64,000 nt of DNA. Source: Mycobacterium sp. GTDB taxonomy: Bacteria > Actinomycetota > Actinomycetes > Mycobacteriales > Mycobacteriaceae. Location of the stretch: contig NZ_PKEK01000066.1 in NCBI RefSeq assembly GCF_002863225.1, positions 1-64,000 on the forward strand, written 5' to 3'. The notes under the pieces were generated by a model. The model was not told the origin of the DNA. It did not search any database and saw nothing but the letters and a program-made list of their open reading frames with translations. Position numbers and translations under genes: made by a program. Shown in pieces: positions 25,591 to 34,211 of the stretch (positions within the stretch are counted from its first letter, which is position 1; every line of letters starts with the position of its first letter).

Positions 25591-26856
25591 ATGACCTCAC
25601 TCCTAGACCCGCGCGACGCAGGCAGCCGTTACGAGGGCCTGATCAAGACCGACAAAGTTCACGGGTCGCTGTACACCGATCCGGGGATCTTCGCCGAGGA
25701 GTTACGCAAGATTTGGTACCGCAGTTGGGTTTTCGTCGGACACGAAAGCGAGGTCGCCCAGCCCAACGACTACGTGCGCAAGCGTCTCGGGCTGCAGGAC
25801 GTCATCTTGACCCGCGACCGCAACGGTGAAGTGCATCTGCTGCTCAACCGCTGCGCACATCGCGGCAACCAGGTCTGCGACGACGCCAAGGGCAACTCGG
25901 CCACCTTCCGCTGCCCCTACCACGGCTGGACGTACCGCAACACCGGCGAACTGGTCGGATTCCCGTTCTACAAGGGCTACGGCCAGCGCACGCTGGAACT
26001 GGCTATGGGCCGGGTACCACGGGTGGAGTCCTACCACGGGTTCGTCTTCGGAAGTTTTGCCCAGGACGGCCCGACGTTGGTTGAGCATCTGGGCGCAGCC
26101 GCCGGTGAACTCGACCGATTGGCGAGGCTCTCCCCGGAGGGCACCGTGTCCCTCAATGCCGGCTGGCTGCAGCACCAGACACGGGCCAATTGGAAACTGC
26201 TCGCCGAAAACGAGACCGACGGCTATCACCCGCAGTTCGTGCACGGTTCCATCTTCGGGGTCACCGGCAGTCCGATCGGTCCGCTGTACAGCGACGCGTC
26301 GACCGCGGTGACCCGCAATCTCGGCAACGGCCACAGCGAAAACGACCTGCGACCGGAGTTCCGCAAGTTCGCCGAACCAATGCGCTGGTTCGGCACCACG
26401 GAGTCGCGGGTGCCCGACTACGTGGCGGCGATGCGGCAGCGCCACGGCCAGGACGCCGAGCAGATCCTCATCGAGGGTGCCCCGCACGTGATGGTCTTCC
26501 CAAACCTGTTCATCGCCGAGATCCAGGTGTTCAACATCCAGCCGGTCGCGGTCAACGAGTGCTTGCAGTTCTCCACCGCCGTCCAACTTGACGGAGCACA
26601 CGAACTCAACAAACGGATGGTGTCGCAATGCGTCGGTTCGGTTGGGCCGGCCGGCATGCTGCTGGCCGACGACACCGAAATGTATGAACGCAACCAGCTC
26701 GGCATCGAGGCGCTGACACCCGAATGGCTCGACGTCCGGCGGGGCCTGAAGCGAGAAACCGTCGACGACAACGGGTTCACCATCGGCACCGCGACCGACG
26801 AGACGGGAATGCGTGGTTTCTGGACCCACTACAAATCGCTGATGGAGACACCATGA
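25591..26856 (+). CDS. Rieske ring-hydroxylating oxygenase, alpha subunit
   Basis: A 421-residue alpha subunit. The Rieske [2Fe-2S] ligands are Cys88, His90, Cys108 and His111 (NRCAHRGNQVC then RCPYHGW). The mononuclear iron segment ENETDGYHPQFVHG gives N207, D210, H213 and H218, the NxxDxxHxxxxH pattern of aromatic-ring dioxygenases. An in-frame GTG at 25585 overlaps the FadD stop and may also serve. No ferredoxin or reductase lies in the operon; electrons may come from the 53004/54280 pair or FprB. A beta subunit follows with a 4-bp overlap. Confidence 0.9.
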   Translation: MTSLLDPRDAGSRYEGLIKTDKVHGSLYTDPGIFAEELRKIWYRSWVFVGHESEVAQPNDYVRKRLGLQDVILTRDRNGEVHLLLNRCAHRGNQVCDDAKGNSATFRCPYHGWTYRNTGELVGFPFYKGYGQRTLELAMGRVPRVESYHGFVFGSFAQDGPTLVEHLGAAAGELDRLARLSPEGTVSLNAGWLQHQTRANWKLLAENETDGYHPQFVHGSIFGVTGSPIGPLYSDASTAVTRNLGNGHSENDLRPEFRKFAEPMRWFGTTESRVPDYVAAMRQRHGQDAEQILIEGAPHVMVFPNLFIAEIQVFNIQPVAVNECLQFSTAVQLDGAHELNKRMVSQCVGSVGPAGMLLADDTEMYERNQLGIEALTPEWLDVRRGLKRETVDDNGFTIGTATDETGMRGFWTHYKSLMETP

Positions 26857-27389
26857 CATCGACAGTGACCTCCACCAAGCCCGCGCTGGGCCCGATCCCC
26901 GACGGTTTCGACCAGTTCGCGGTCGAGCAGTTCCTCTACCGCGAGGCGCGCTTCGCCGACGAGAACGACTACGACGCCTGGGAGGCGCTGTGGACCGACG
27001 ACGCCCTGTACTGGGTTCCGTCGGGCGGTGCCGACACCGACCCGACCCGCGAGATGTCCGTCATCTACGACAACCGCAGCCGGATATCGACCCGCCTCAA
27101 GCAGGTGCGCACCGGCAAGCGGTACGCCCAGGCACCTCCTTCGAATCTGCGCAGGCTGCTGACCAACATCGAATTCATCGGCGGTAGAACCAACTCCGAA
27201 GGCGGGACCGACCTCGAGGTGGGCGCCAACTTCCTCGTGTTGGAGTCACGGGCCCGCGGCAACCACCTGTGGGGTGGGCGGACCACCTACCGGCTGCGCC
27301 GCGACGGCGACGCTCTGCGGCTGGCATACAAGAAGGTGGTGCTGGTGGACAACGACAGGCCCATCCCCACCCTGGGCTTTTTGATCTGA
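26853..27389 (+). CDS. Rieske ring-hydroxylating oxygenase, beta subunit
   Basis: A 178-residue NTF2-fold beta subunit with the family's usual segments: VEQFLYREARFADENDYDAW, WTDDALYWVPS, REMSVIYDNRSRISTRLKQ and the C-terminal strand RLAYKKVVLVDNDRPIPTLG. The ATG overlaps the alpha stop (ATGA), typical for alpha-beta stoichiometric partners. It has no catalytic residues and would complete an alpha3beta3 hexamer. The real start is 26853; a longer frame upstream is an alpha-gene shadow. Confidence 0.85.
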   Translation: MTSTVTSTKPALGPIPDGFDQFAVEQFLYREARFADENDYDAWEALWTDDALYWVPSGGADTDPTREMSVIYDNRSRISTRLKQVRTGKRYAQAPPSNLRRLLTNIEFIGGRTNSEGGTDLEVGANFLVLESRARGNHLWGGRTTYRLRRDGDALRLAYKKVVLVDNDRPIPTLGFLI

Positions 27390-27396
27390 GGACACG

Positions 27397-27651
27397 ATGA
27401 GCATCGAATTCGGCGACCCCGGGCCCCGCGACGTGCCGGGAGTCGGGCCAATAATCGACAGCGAGTTCGCCACGGTGTCGGTCAACATCGACGCCCAGGG
27501 CAATTCGCCACGACTGCGGCTGGAAGACCTGCGCACGGGCCGGGTGCGTTACCTCGATGCCCTGGAGTTGGAAACCATCGTGTGGGTCCCACCCGAGCGA
27601 TTCACCGAACTGCTCGACCCCTCAGCCGACCGCTGGCACGGTGCCCCGTGA
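27397..27651 (+). CDS. 84-residue protein of unknown function between dioxygenase and thiolase genes
   Basis: A small soluble protein (acidic beginning MSIEFGDPGPRDVPGVGPII, then beta-rich SVNIDAQGNSPRLRLEDL and RVRYLDALELETIVWVPP, ending RFTELLDPSADRWHGAP). No signal peptide or Cys. I recognise no family with confidence. It starts 7 bp after the beta-subunit stop, and its own stop overlaps the next GTG (GTGA), so it is translated as a fixed member of the operon, most likely as a dioxygenase accessory or small regulator of complex assembly. Confidence 0.6.
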   Translation: MSIEFGDPGPRDVPGVGPIIDSEFATVSVNIDAQGNSPRLRLEDLRTGRVRYLDALELETIVWVPPERFTELLDPSADRWHGAP

Positions 27652-28859
27652 GGCGCGCCGCGGTGGTCGCACCGCTACGCACCGCCGTCGGAGCGTTCGG
27701 CGGGGCCTTACGGCCGCTACGGGCCGAAGATCTCGCCGCCAAGGTGATCGAGGCGGTGATCGCGCGCAGTGGCATCGCCCCGGAGTCCGTCGAAGATGTC
27801 GTCTTCGCCCAGTCCTACTCCAACTCCGAAGCGCCGTGCATCGGACGGTGGGCCGCTCTGCACGCCGGGCTGCCCGTCAACGTCCCAGGCTTACAGATCG
27901 ATCGCCGCTGCGGGGGCGGGCTGCAGGCGGTGATCACCGCGGCGATGACCGTACAGACCGGCGCCGCCGATGTGGTGCTCGCCGGCGGTGTGGAATCGAT
28001 GAGCAATATCGAGCACTACACCACCACCGCGCGTTGGGGAGCCCGGTCAGGCAACCAGATGCTCTACGACCGCCTCGACCGTGGGCGCGAATTATCGCAG
28101 CCGCCCAAGAGATTCGGCCCCATCAGCGGAATGATCGAGACCGCCGAGAACCTCGCCTCCGACTACGGGATCGACCGCGAGTCCGCCGACAGTTTCGCCG
28201 TCCGCAGTCACCGCCGGGCCGCCGCGGCGCAGGCCTCCGGAGCCTTCGACGACGAGATCCTCGCCGTCGAAGTCCCGCAACGCCGCGGCGCCCCAGTAGT
28301 TTTCGATCGCGACGAGGGCATCCGACCCGACACGACCGCGGCGACACTGGCTGGCCTACGCACCGTCGTGGCCGACGGAACGGTCACCGCCGGTAACTCC
28401 AGCCAGCAAAACGACGCCGCCGCAGCGTGTTTGATCGTCGCTGAAGACAAGCTCGAGGCGCTGGGCCTTGAGCCCATCGGCTACCTGGAAGGCTGGGCAG
28501 CGGTGGGTTGCGAGCCGTCCCGGATGGGGATAGGGCCGGTCGGCGCGGTGGAAAAGCTCTTCGCCCGAACAGGTTACGGATTCGACGACTTGGACCTGAT
28601 CGAGGTCAACGAAGCGTTCGCCGTTCAGGTCCTGGCCGTGCTCTCCGGGTGGGGGATCAAACTCGAGGACGTCGAGGATCGGCTCAACGTCAACGGCTCT
28701 GGGATCTCTCTCGGACATCCGATCGGCGCCACCGGGGTGCGCATCTTGACCACCATGCTGCACGAACTGCGCCGCCGCGGCGGCGGATGGGCGCTGGAAA
28801 CGATGTGTATCGGCGGCGGTCAGGGCCTCGCGGCGATCTTCAGTGGAGTCTCGGCGTGA
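27648..28859 (+). CDS. Thiolase (acetyl-CoA acyltransferase)
   Basis: A 403-residue thiolase with an intact active site: nucleophilic Cys88 in QIDRRCGGGLQAV, the EVNEAFAVQVL segment, GHPIGATGVRI (His) and the terminal Cys in TMCIGGGQGLAA. The GTG start at 27648 overlaps the previous stop (GTGA); the longer frame from 27582 is not needed. It would perform the CoA-dependent cleavage of a 3-oxoacyl-CoA. Its overlap with the next GTG keeps the operon coupled. Confidence 0.85.
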   Translation: MRRAAVVAPLRTAVGAFGGALRPLRAEDLAAKVIEAVIARSGIAPESVEDVVFAQSYSNSEAPCIGRWAALHAGLPVNVPGLQIDRRCGGGLQAVITAAMTVQTGAADVVLAGGVESMSNIEHYTTTARWGARSGNQMLYDRLDRGRELSQPPKRFGPISGMIETAENLASDYGIDRESADSFAVRSHRRAAAAQASGAFDDEILAVEVPQRRGAPVVFDRDEGIRPDTTAATLAGLRTVVADGTVTAGNSSQQNDAAAACLIVAEDKLEALGLEPIGYLEGWAAVGCEPSRMGIGPVGAVEKLFARTGYGFDDLDLIEVNEAFAVQVLAVLSGWGIKLEDVEDRLNVNGSGISLGHPIGATGVRILTTMLHELRRRGGGWALETMCIGGGQGLAAIFSGVSA

Positions 28860-30214
28860 CCGCATTGCTCGGATACGCCAGCTATGTGCCCCGTTACCGG
28901 CTGTCGGGCGCGGACATCGGTCTGCGTCGCGGCGACAGGGTGGTGGCATCATTTGACGAGGACAGCACCACGATGGCCGTGCAGGCAGCGGCGGGGCTGC
29001 CCGACACAGCCCCGCCGCGTGCGGTGTACTTCGCCACCAGCAGCCCCGCCTATGCGGACAAGACCAACGCGACCGCCATCCATGCCGCGCTCGGGCTGCC
29101 CGCCGACGCTTTTGCCACCGACTTCTGCGGCACGGGGCGGTCGGGGTTTGCCGCGATGAAGGTTGCCGCGGCCTCCGGCGGGTTGGCCGTGACCGCCGAC
29201 GTGCGGGTGGGACGACCAGGCTCAGCCGATGAGCGGTTCGGTGGCGACGGCGCCGCAGCTCTGCTCTTCGGCGATGGGCCTGGTATCGCGCAGGTCGTGG
29301 CCACGTCATCATCGACTGAGGAATTCCTCGACCGGTGGCGCTCACCGATGACCAGTGCGGGAGAGCAGTGGGAAGAGCGCTTCGGCGCCGAGCACTACGC
29401 CCGCCTGATCCGGGCAACCGTCGAACGGGTGCTGGACCTCGCGGACGTTTCCAGTGTCGATCACGTCGTACTCACCTGCCCCAACACCGCAGTCGGCAAG
29501 CGGGCCGCCACCTTGGTCAAGGGCGAGAAGTCGGTAGCCACGTCGCCGATCGGGTTCGCCGGAGCCGCCGACGCCGCGATCACCCTCTGCGGGGTTCTCG
29601 ACATCGCAGAACCCGACGAGACGGTGCTGGTGATCTCGGCGGTCGACGGGTGCGACGCGATGTTGTTGCGCACCACCGGTGCACTCGCCGATTCCCGGCA
29701 GCCGGTGACACTGCGCCAACAGCGCGAGGACGGCTTGCCGATTCCCTACCTCACCTATCTGTCGTGGCGCGGCCTCGTCGAGATGCAGCCGCCGCGCCGC
29801 CCGGAACCGGATCGACCCTCGGGTCCGGCGACGGCACGAGGGGGACATTGGAAATACGCCTTACGCGGATCACGTTGCGACGCCTGCGGATTCACGTGCC
29901 TTCCGCCGGTGCGGGTCTGCAAGCGGTGTGGTGGCCTTGATGCGATGAGCGCGGTGCCGGTAGCCGCCTTGCGGGGTGTGATCGCAACCTACACCGTGGA
30001 TCATCTGGCGTACTCACCGTCGCCGCCGGTGCTGCAGGCCGTCGTCGACGTCGATGGGGGCGGCCGACTGACCTGCGAGGTGGCCGACGCCGATCCCGCA
30101 CAGCTGCAGATCGGTGAGACGGTCAGTTTCGCCTTCCGGCGGCTCTTCACCGCGGGCGGCGTGCACAACTACTTCTGGAAAGTGCGACTGAACGGGGAGC
30201 CTCATGGCAAGTAA
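28856..30214 (+). CDS. HMG-CoA-synthase-like domain fused to DUF35 zinc ribbon/OB fold
   Basis: A 452-residue fusion. Residues 1-310 follow archaeal-type HMG-CoA synthase: FDEDSTTMAVQAA, the nucleophile-bearing TDFCGTGRSGF (Cys91) and VDHVVLTCPN. However, the synthase Glu (in the GSES-type segment) is Ser here (ATSSPAYADKT), and the catalytic His of the FHQPN segment is Thr (LTCPN). Residues 335-452 form a DUF35 module: a zinc ribbon with Cys341, Cys344, Cys355 and Cys358, then an OB-fold (AYSPSPPVLQAVVDVDGGG). GTG start, GTGA overlap. It overlaps the next thiolase-like gene by 11 bp, as expected for partners. Reaction uncertain. Confidence 0.75.
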   Translation: MTALLGYASYVPRYRLSGADIGLRRGDRVVASFDEDSTTMAVQAAAGLPDTAPPRAVYFATSSPAYADKTNATAIHAALGLPADAFATDFCGTGRSGFAAMKVAAASGGLAVTADVRVGRPGSADERFGGDGAAALLFGDGPGIAQVVATSSSTEEFLDRWRSPMTSAGEQWEERFGAEHYARLIRATVERVLDLADVSSVDHVVLTCPNTAVGKRAATLVKGEKSVATSPIGFAGAADAAITLCGVLDIAEPDETVLVISAVDGCDAMLLRTTGALADSRQPVTLRQQREDGLPIPYLTYLSWRGLVEMQPPRRPEPDRPSGPATARGGHWKYALRGSRCDACGFTCLPPVRVCKRCGGLDAMSAVPVAALRGVIATYTVDHLAYSPSPPVLQAVVDVDGGGRLTCEVADADPAQLQIGETVSFAFRRLFTAGGVHNYFWKVRLNGEPHGK

Positions 30215-31400
30215 TGGGATCGCCGGACGTGTCGCTGTGATCGCGATGGGATGCTCGCACTTCGGCGAGCGGTGGGACATGTCGGCCGACGACCTGCTGT
30301 TGGAAGCCGTCACCGAATGTTTCGCCTCCGCACCGAAAGTGGACCGCGACGCGGTCGACGCCTACTGGCTGGGAACGTTGAGCTCCGGGATGTCGGGGTT
30401 GACGCTGAGCCGGCCGCTGGGCACCGAAGACAAGCCCGTCACGCGGGTCGAGAACATGTGCGCCAGTGGGTCTGAGGCCTTCCGGAATGCCTGCTATGCG
30501 GTGGCCAGCGGCGCCTACGACATGGCGATGGCTGTAGGGGTGGAGAAGCTGAAGGATTCCGGCTTCTCGGGTCTATTGCGCCAAGACCCACCGAGCGATG
30601 GCACAGCCCCCGAGCTGTCCTTGACCGCCCCAGCCGCGTTCTCCCTGATCGATCCCGCCTACGTCGCCAAACACGGGGTGCATGCGGACGAGATGCGTGA
30701 TGCGATGACGCACGTGGCTTGGAAGAACCACACCAACGGCGCACGAAACCCGAAGGCGCAGTTCCGTTCGGAGGTCTCCAGGGAGACGATCGCTGCCGCA
30801 CCAAAGGTTGCCGGACGGCTCGGCATCTTTGACTGTTCCGGTGTCTCTGATGGCGCGGCGTGCGCCATCATCGTGTCCGCAGATCGCGCGCACGAATACA
30901 CCGAGACCCCGATGTACGTTCAGGCCCTGTCACTGATCGCGGGTTCGGGCCGCGGGTCGATGGACTCCGCCTACGACTACACCACGTTTCCCGAGGTCGT
31001 TCGCTCGGCTCGCGACGCCTATCAGCAGGCCGGCATCGACGATCCGCGGACGGCCTTCTCGTTGGCCGAAGTGCACGACTGTTTCACGCCGACCGAGATC
31101 GTGCTGATGGAAGACCTGGGTTTCGCCGACTCAGGCCAAGCGGTCAAAGACGTGCTGGCCGGGGACTTTGATGCCTGTGGACGCCTGCCCATCAACCCCG
31201 ATGGCGGTTTGAAGTCCTTTGGTCATCCCGTCGGCGCCAGCGGGCTGCGGATGCTCTACGAGGCGTGGCTGCAGTTCAGCGGTCAAGCCGGGCGCCGTCA
31301 GCTAGCCGATCCGCACACCGCGCTCACCCACAATCTGGGCGGCCGACCGGGGGGTTGTATCTCGTTCGTGTCGGTGGTCGGTCGAGAGCCGGTCCGCTGA
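30204..31400 (+). CDS. SCP-x/Ltp-type thiolase-like enzyme
   Basis: A 398-residue thiolase of the SCP-x/lipid-transfer type. The nucleophile Cys86 lies in RVENMCASGSEAF, with AEVHDCFTPTEIVLMED, KSFGHPVGASGLRM and a C-terminal NLGGRPGGCISFV instead of the degradative thiolase CxGGGxG. These enzymes often need a DUF35 partner; the fusion partner immediately upstream supplies one, with the start inside its coding region (30204, 11-bp overlap). In steroid side-chain degradation an Ltp/DUF35 pair performs retro-aldol cleavage; here this is a comparison, not proof. Confidence 0.8.
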   Translation: MASNGIAGRVAVIAMGCSHFGERWDMSADDLLLEAVTECFASAPKVDRDAVDAYWLGTLSSGMSGLTLSRPLGTEDKPVTRVENMCASGSEAFRNACYAVASGAYDMAMAVGVEKLKDSGFSGLLRQDPPSDGTAPELSLTAPAAFSLIDPAYVAKHGVHADEMRDAMTHVAWKNHTNGARNPKAQFRSEVSRETIAAAPKVAGRLGIFDCSGVSDGAACAIIVSADRAHEYTETPMYVQALSLIAGSGRGSMDSAYDYTTFPEVVRSARDAYQQAGIDDPRTAFSLAEVHDCFTPTEIVLMEDLGFADSGQAVKDVLAGDFDACGRLPINPDGGLKSFGHPVGASGLRMLYEAWLQFSGQAGRRQLADPHTALTHNLGGRPGGCISFVSVVGREPVR

Positions 31401-31446
31401 GCATCGCGTGGCACGGCACGGCGCGGTCTGCGCCGGGGCCGGTCCG

Positions 31447-32712
31447 ATGAGCGGTGCGGTGCCGACCAAAGAGGCTTGCGCAGCAATCGCACATGCCGGC
31501 GTCGGCGCGCACATCGTTGCGACCGCGGGGTGCGGAACTCCGACGACCCTGCTGCGGGCGCTGAGTAAGCACGCGGCCGGGCGAGCGTGGACTCTGAGTT
31601 CGGGGCTGCTGTTGGGGGAGTACTCGTTCGTACCGCAGGTCCGAAGCGGGGATCTTCGCTACCTGACCTGGCATGTCATGCCGCCGGTGCGCGACCTCGT
31701 CGCCGCCGGGGCGGCGCAGTATTCGCCGATCCGCGCCTCGCATCTGGCCGCGATCCTGCAGCGCCGCGGTGTCGACGTGGCGCTGGCTCGAATCAGCACG
31801 CCGGACCGGCATGGTTACGTGTCGGTGGGGCCCTCGGCCAGTTACGCCTTAGATGCGTTGAGACTGGCGTCGGTCCGGATCGGGGAGGTTGATCCCCAAC
31901 TGCCCCGAACGTTCGGCGACACGGCCGTTCACAAGACGGTGTTCGACGCGATGATCGACTCTGCCGACCCCACACCGGTGTACACGTCGGCTCCGCCGGG
32001 GGAGGTGAGCGCTCGCATCGCTGAACATGTACTGGCCGTGATGCCGCAGGATCCAACACTGCAGATCGGGATCGGCGCGATTCCCGAGGCGGTGGTCAGC
32101 GCGCTGGCGACCGCCGACCTGGGACAAGTGCGCTTCGCCGGCCTGGTGACCGACGACATGGTGGACCTGTTCGATCTCGGCGTGATCCCGCGTTCCTGTG
32201 GTGGCCCGGTATTCGTGTCGCCGGAATTGATGGGATCGGCCAAGCTGATGCAGTTCGCAGACCGCAACCCCGCTGTCGGTGTCTATCCCTCGTCGGTGGC
32301 CCATGACCCCGTGCGCCTCGGGCGCAGCCCCCGTTTCGTCTCGCTCAACACCGCGATCGAAGTCGACCTGGGAGGCCAGGTCAACAGCGAAGCGATCGGC
32401 GGGCGACAGGTCGCTGGTATCGGCGGAAGCCTCGATTTTGCCGATGCCGCGGCGCGGTCGATCGACGGAATGGGGATCATCGCATTACCGTCGACTACCC
32501 CTCGTGGCATTTCCCGCATCGTGGCGTCGGCGGCCACGGTCACGATTCCGCGCTCCATGATCGACGTCGTAGTCACCGAATACGGGGTAGCTCGCATCGG
32601 CGGCCGCGACGTCGCCGAACGAACCGAGGCGCTCATCGGCATCGCGCATCCCGACCACCGCGATCGCCTGCGCGAGCAGTCCGTCGCGCTGGTCGGCGCG
32701 GCGGACCGGTGA
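31447..32712 (+). CDS. Acetyl-CoA hydrolase / CoA-transferase family protein (Cat1 / 4-hydroxybutyrate CoA-transferase-like)
   Basis: A 421-residue member of the acetyl-CoA hydrolase/transferase family. N-terminal KEACAAIAHAGVGAHIVATA, IGIGAIPEAVVSAL, GLVTDDMVDLFDLGVI, SLNTAIEVDLGGQVNSEAIG (catalytic Glu segment) and VVTEYGVARIGGRDVAER are typical. It would transfer CoA to or from a small acid, closing the pathway. Start set at 31447 (MSGAVPTK); an in-frame GTG at 31408 is possible. Last gene of the coupled operon; the convergent P450 begins 58 bp after its stop. Confidence 0.75.
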   Translation: MSGAVPTKEACAAIAHAGVGAHIVATAGCGTPTTLLRALSKHAAGRAWTLSSGLLLGEYSFVPQVRSGDLRYLTWHVMPPVRDLVAAGAAQYSPIRASHLAAILQRRGVDVALARISTPDRHGYVSVGPSASYALDALRLASVRIGEVDPQLPRTFGDTAVHKTVFDAMIDSADPTPVYTSAPPGEVSARIAEHVLAVMPQDPTLQIGIGAIPEAVVSALATADLGQVRFAGLVTDDMVDLFDLGVIPRSCGGPVFVSPELMGSAKLMQFADRNPAVGVYPSSVAHDPVRLGRSPRFVSLNTAIEVDLGGQVNSEAIGGRQVAGIGGSLDFADAAARSIDGMGIIALPSTTPRGISRIVASAATVTIPRSMIDVVVTEYGVARIGGRDVAERTEALIGIAHPDHRDRLREQSVALVGAADR

Positions 32713-32770
32713 AATCGCGGCCGGCGGGGGTGCCTGGCCCAAGTGCTAACTGCGCGGCCTGATCAGTCAA

Positions 32771-34027
32771 TCACTGCGTATCCCATTCGAACTCGAGGTG
32801 TTGCGGCGTGCAGAAGATGAATCCCGGGGCCAGTGGCCTCTGCTGATCCGGCACGAGTCGAAGGTTGGGCAGCCGTGCCACCAGCAGCTCCAACGCGATT
32901 CGGATATCCAGTCGTGCCAGCGCCATCCCGGGGCAGGAATGCACACCGGTGCCGAATCCCACGTGGTTGCGGACGTCGCGCTTGATATCGAATTCCCTTG
33001 GTGCAGCGAACATCTCTGGATCGAGGTTCGCCGCGCCGACGAGTACGAAAATCCGCGAATCCTTCGGGATGAGGCGACCGCTGATCTCAACGTCACTCTT
33101 GGCTACTCGGAAAACACCCCGGGCAGGGTTGTAGCGCCGGATCGTTTCCTCGATGACCGCCGGCAACAGCCGCGGGTCCGCACGCACCTGCTCGAACACC
33201 TCAGGGTGTTCGCACAGCGCGACGAGCGCGAGGCCAATCGTGCCCTGGGTGGTTTCGAATCCGCCCGTGGTGAGTTGAGTAATGATCCCGAGGATCTCCA
33301 AATCGCTCAGACTCCGCTCGCCCTCGCCCTCGGCGGCGCGGATCAAGCCGCTGATGATGTCGTCGTCGGGATCGGATCGCCGCTTCTCGATCGCGGCGTG
33401 CACGTAGTCATTGAGCTCGATCTGGCCCAGTGCGAGTTCGTGGCGGCGTTTCGCAGGCAGCGTCGGCACGAAGAGTTCGAACGTGCCCAAAATCCAGCGC
33501 TTGAACCGTGCATGATCAGAGTCGGGGAATCCGAGAATATTGGCCATCACGGTGACCGGCAGCGGCAAGGCGAATTGTTCAGCAAGGTCCGCGTGTCCGT
33601 CGGCGACAAACCCGTCGATCAGCCCATTGGCGGTACGGCGAATCAGAGCCTCGAAGCGGGCGACAGCCCTCGGCGTCAACGACTTCTGAGCGAGCTTTCG
33701 AATACGGTTGTGCGTCGGCGGGTCGGTGTTGACGAGGGTGGGAATGCTCAACGCGTAACCGGCCGGCAGTTCCTCGGCAAGATCGGCTGGAACAGCGCCC
33801 ATCATGTCGTCGGGCAGGTGACCGAATCGCTCATGGTCACGCAGAGCGACGACGACATCGTCGTACCGACTGACGGCCCACATGTTCAACGCCGGCATGT
33901 AAAGAACCGGGTCGTTGTCCCGCAGCAGCGCGAACGTCTCAGCCAGGTCCCAGTTGGATCCGGTGAATGCCTCCCACAACGCCGCCTCAGTGGGACTCAA
34001 CGTTGGCGTGGGTTCCTGGGTGGACAT
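32771..34027 (-). CDS. Cytochrome P450 (paralogue of 14435)
   Basis: A 418-residue P450: helix-I TTGGFETTQG, EETIRR, the segment YNPARGVFRV and heme motif FGTGVHSCPG (Cys near 365). Many segments match the P450 at 14435, such as VNTDPPTHNRIRKLA and the end HLEFEWD. The two seem to descend from one ancestor and to share a substrate class. Its promoter faces the XRE/MmyB regulator (184-bp gap), which probably controls it. Electron donors are not adjacent. Confidence 0.88.
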   Translation of the reverse strand: MSTQEPTPTLSPTEAALWEAFTGSNWDLAETFALLRDNDPVLYMPALNMWAVSRYDDVVVALRDHERFGHLPDDMMGAVPADLAEELPAGYALSIPTLVNTDPPTHNRIRKLAQKSLTPRAVARFEALIRRTANGLIDGFVADGHADLAEQFALPLPVTVMANILGFPDSDHARFKRWILGTFELFVPTLPAKRRHELALGQIELNDYVHAAIEKRRSDPDDDIISGLIRAAEGEGERSLSDLEILGIITQLTTGGFETTQGTIGLALVALCEHPEVFEQVRADPRLLPAVIEETIRRYNPARGVFRVAKSDVEISGRLIPKDSRIFVLVGAANLDPEMFAAPREFDIKRDVRNHVGFGTGVHSCPGMALARLDIRIALELLVARLPNLRLVPDQQRPLAPGFIFCTPQHLEFEWDTQ

Positions 34028-34165
34028 CAGACTCTCTTTCGCGTCATGCCGGCCGAGCGACCCGCTCGTGCCGAGTCAAACACCGACCGAACGCCAAGTG
34101 CAGAGCCAGATTTATCGGGGAAGAATGTGACCCCGTTCACTCCGAAATTGGGCGCAGTAACAACG

Positions 34166-34177
34166 GGCAACATTGCC
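34166..34177. promoter_or_regulatory. Small inverted repeat in the P450/XRE divergent promoter
   Basis: GGCAA-CA-TTGCC is a perfect 5-bp inverted repeat, 35 bp before the regulator start at 34212 and between it and the divergent P450 start (34027). A nearby TTGCAA (34195-34200) adds a further palindrome. MmyB-type regulators often bind near their own start; the link is positional. Confidence 0.3.
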
Positions 34178-34211
34178 TTGCCGCCCCCGACACGTTGCAA
34201 TACTGACGGCC

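Noticed and set aside
25702-26859. A 385-codon minus-strand frame opposite the Rieske alpha gene
   Set aside because: Antisense to a gene with all metal ligands; no start context.
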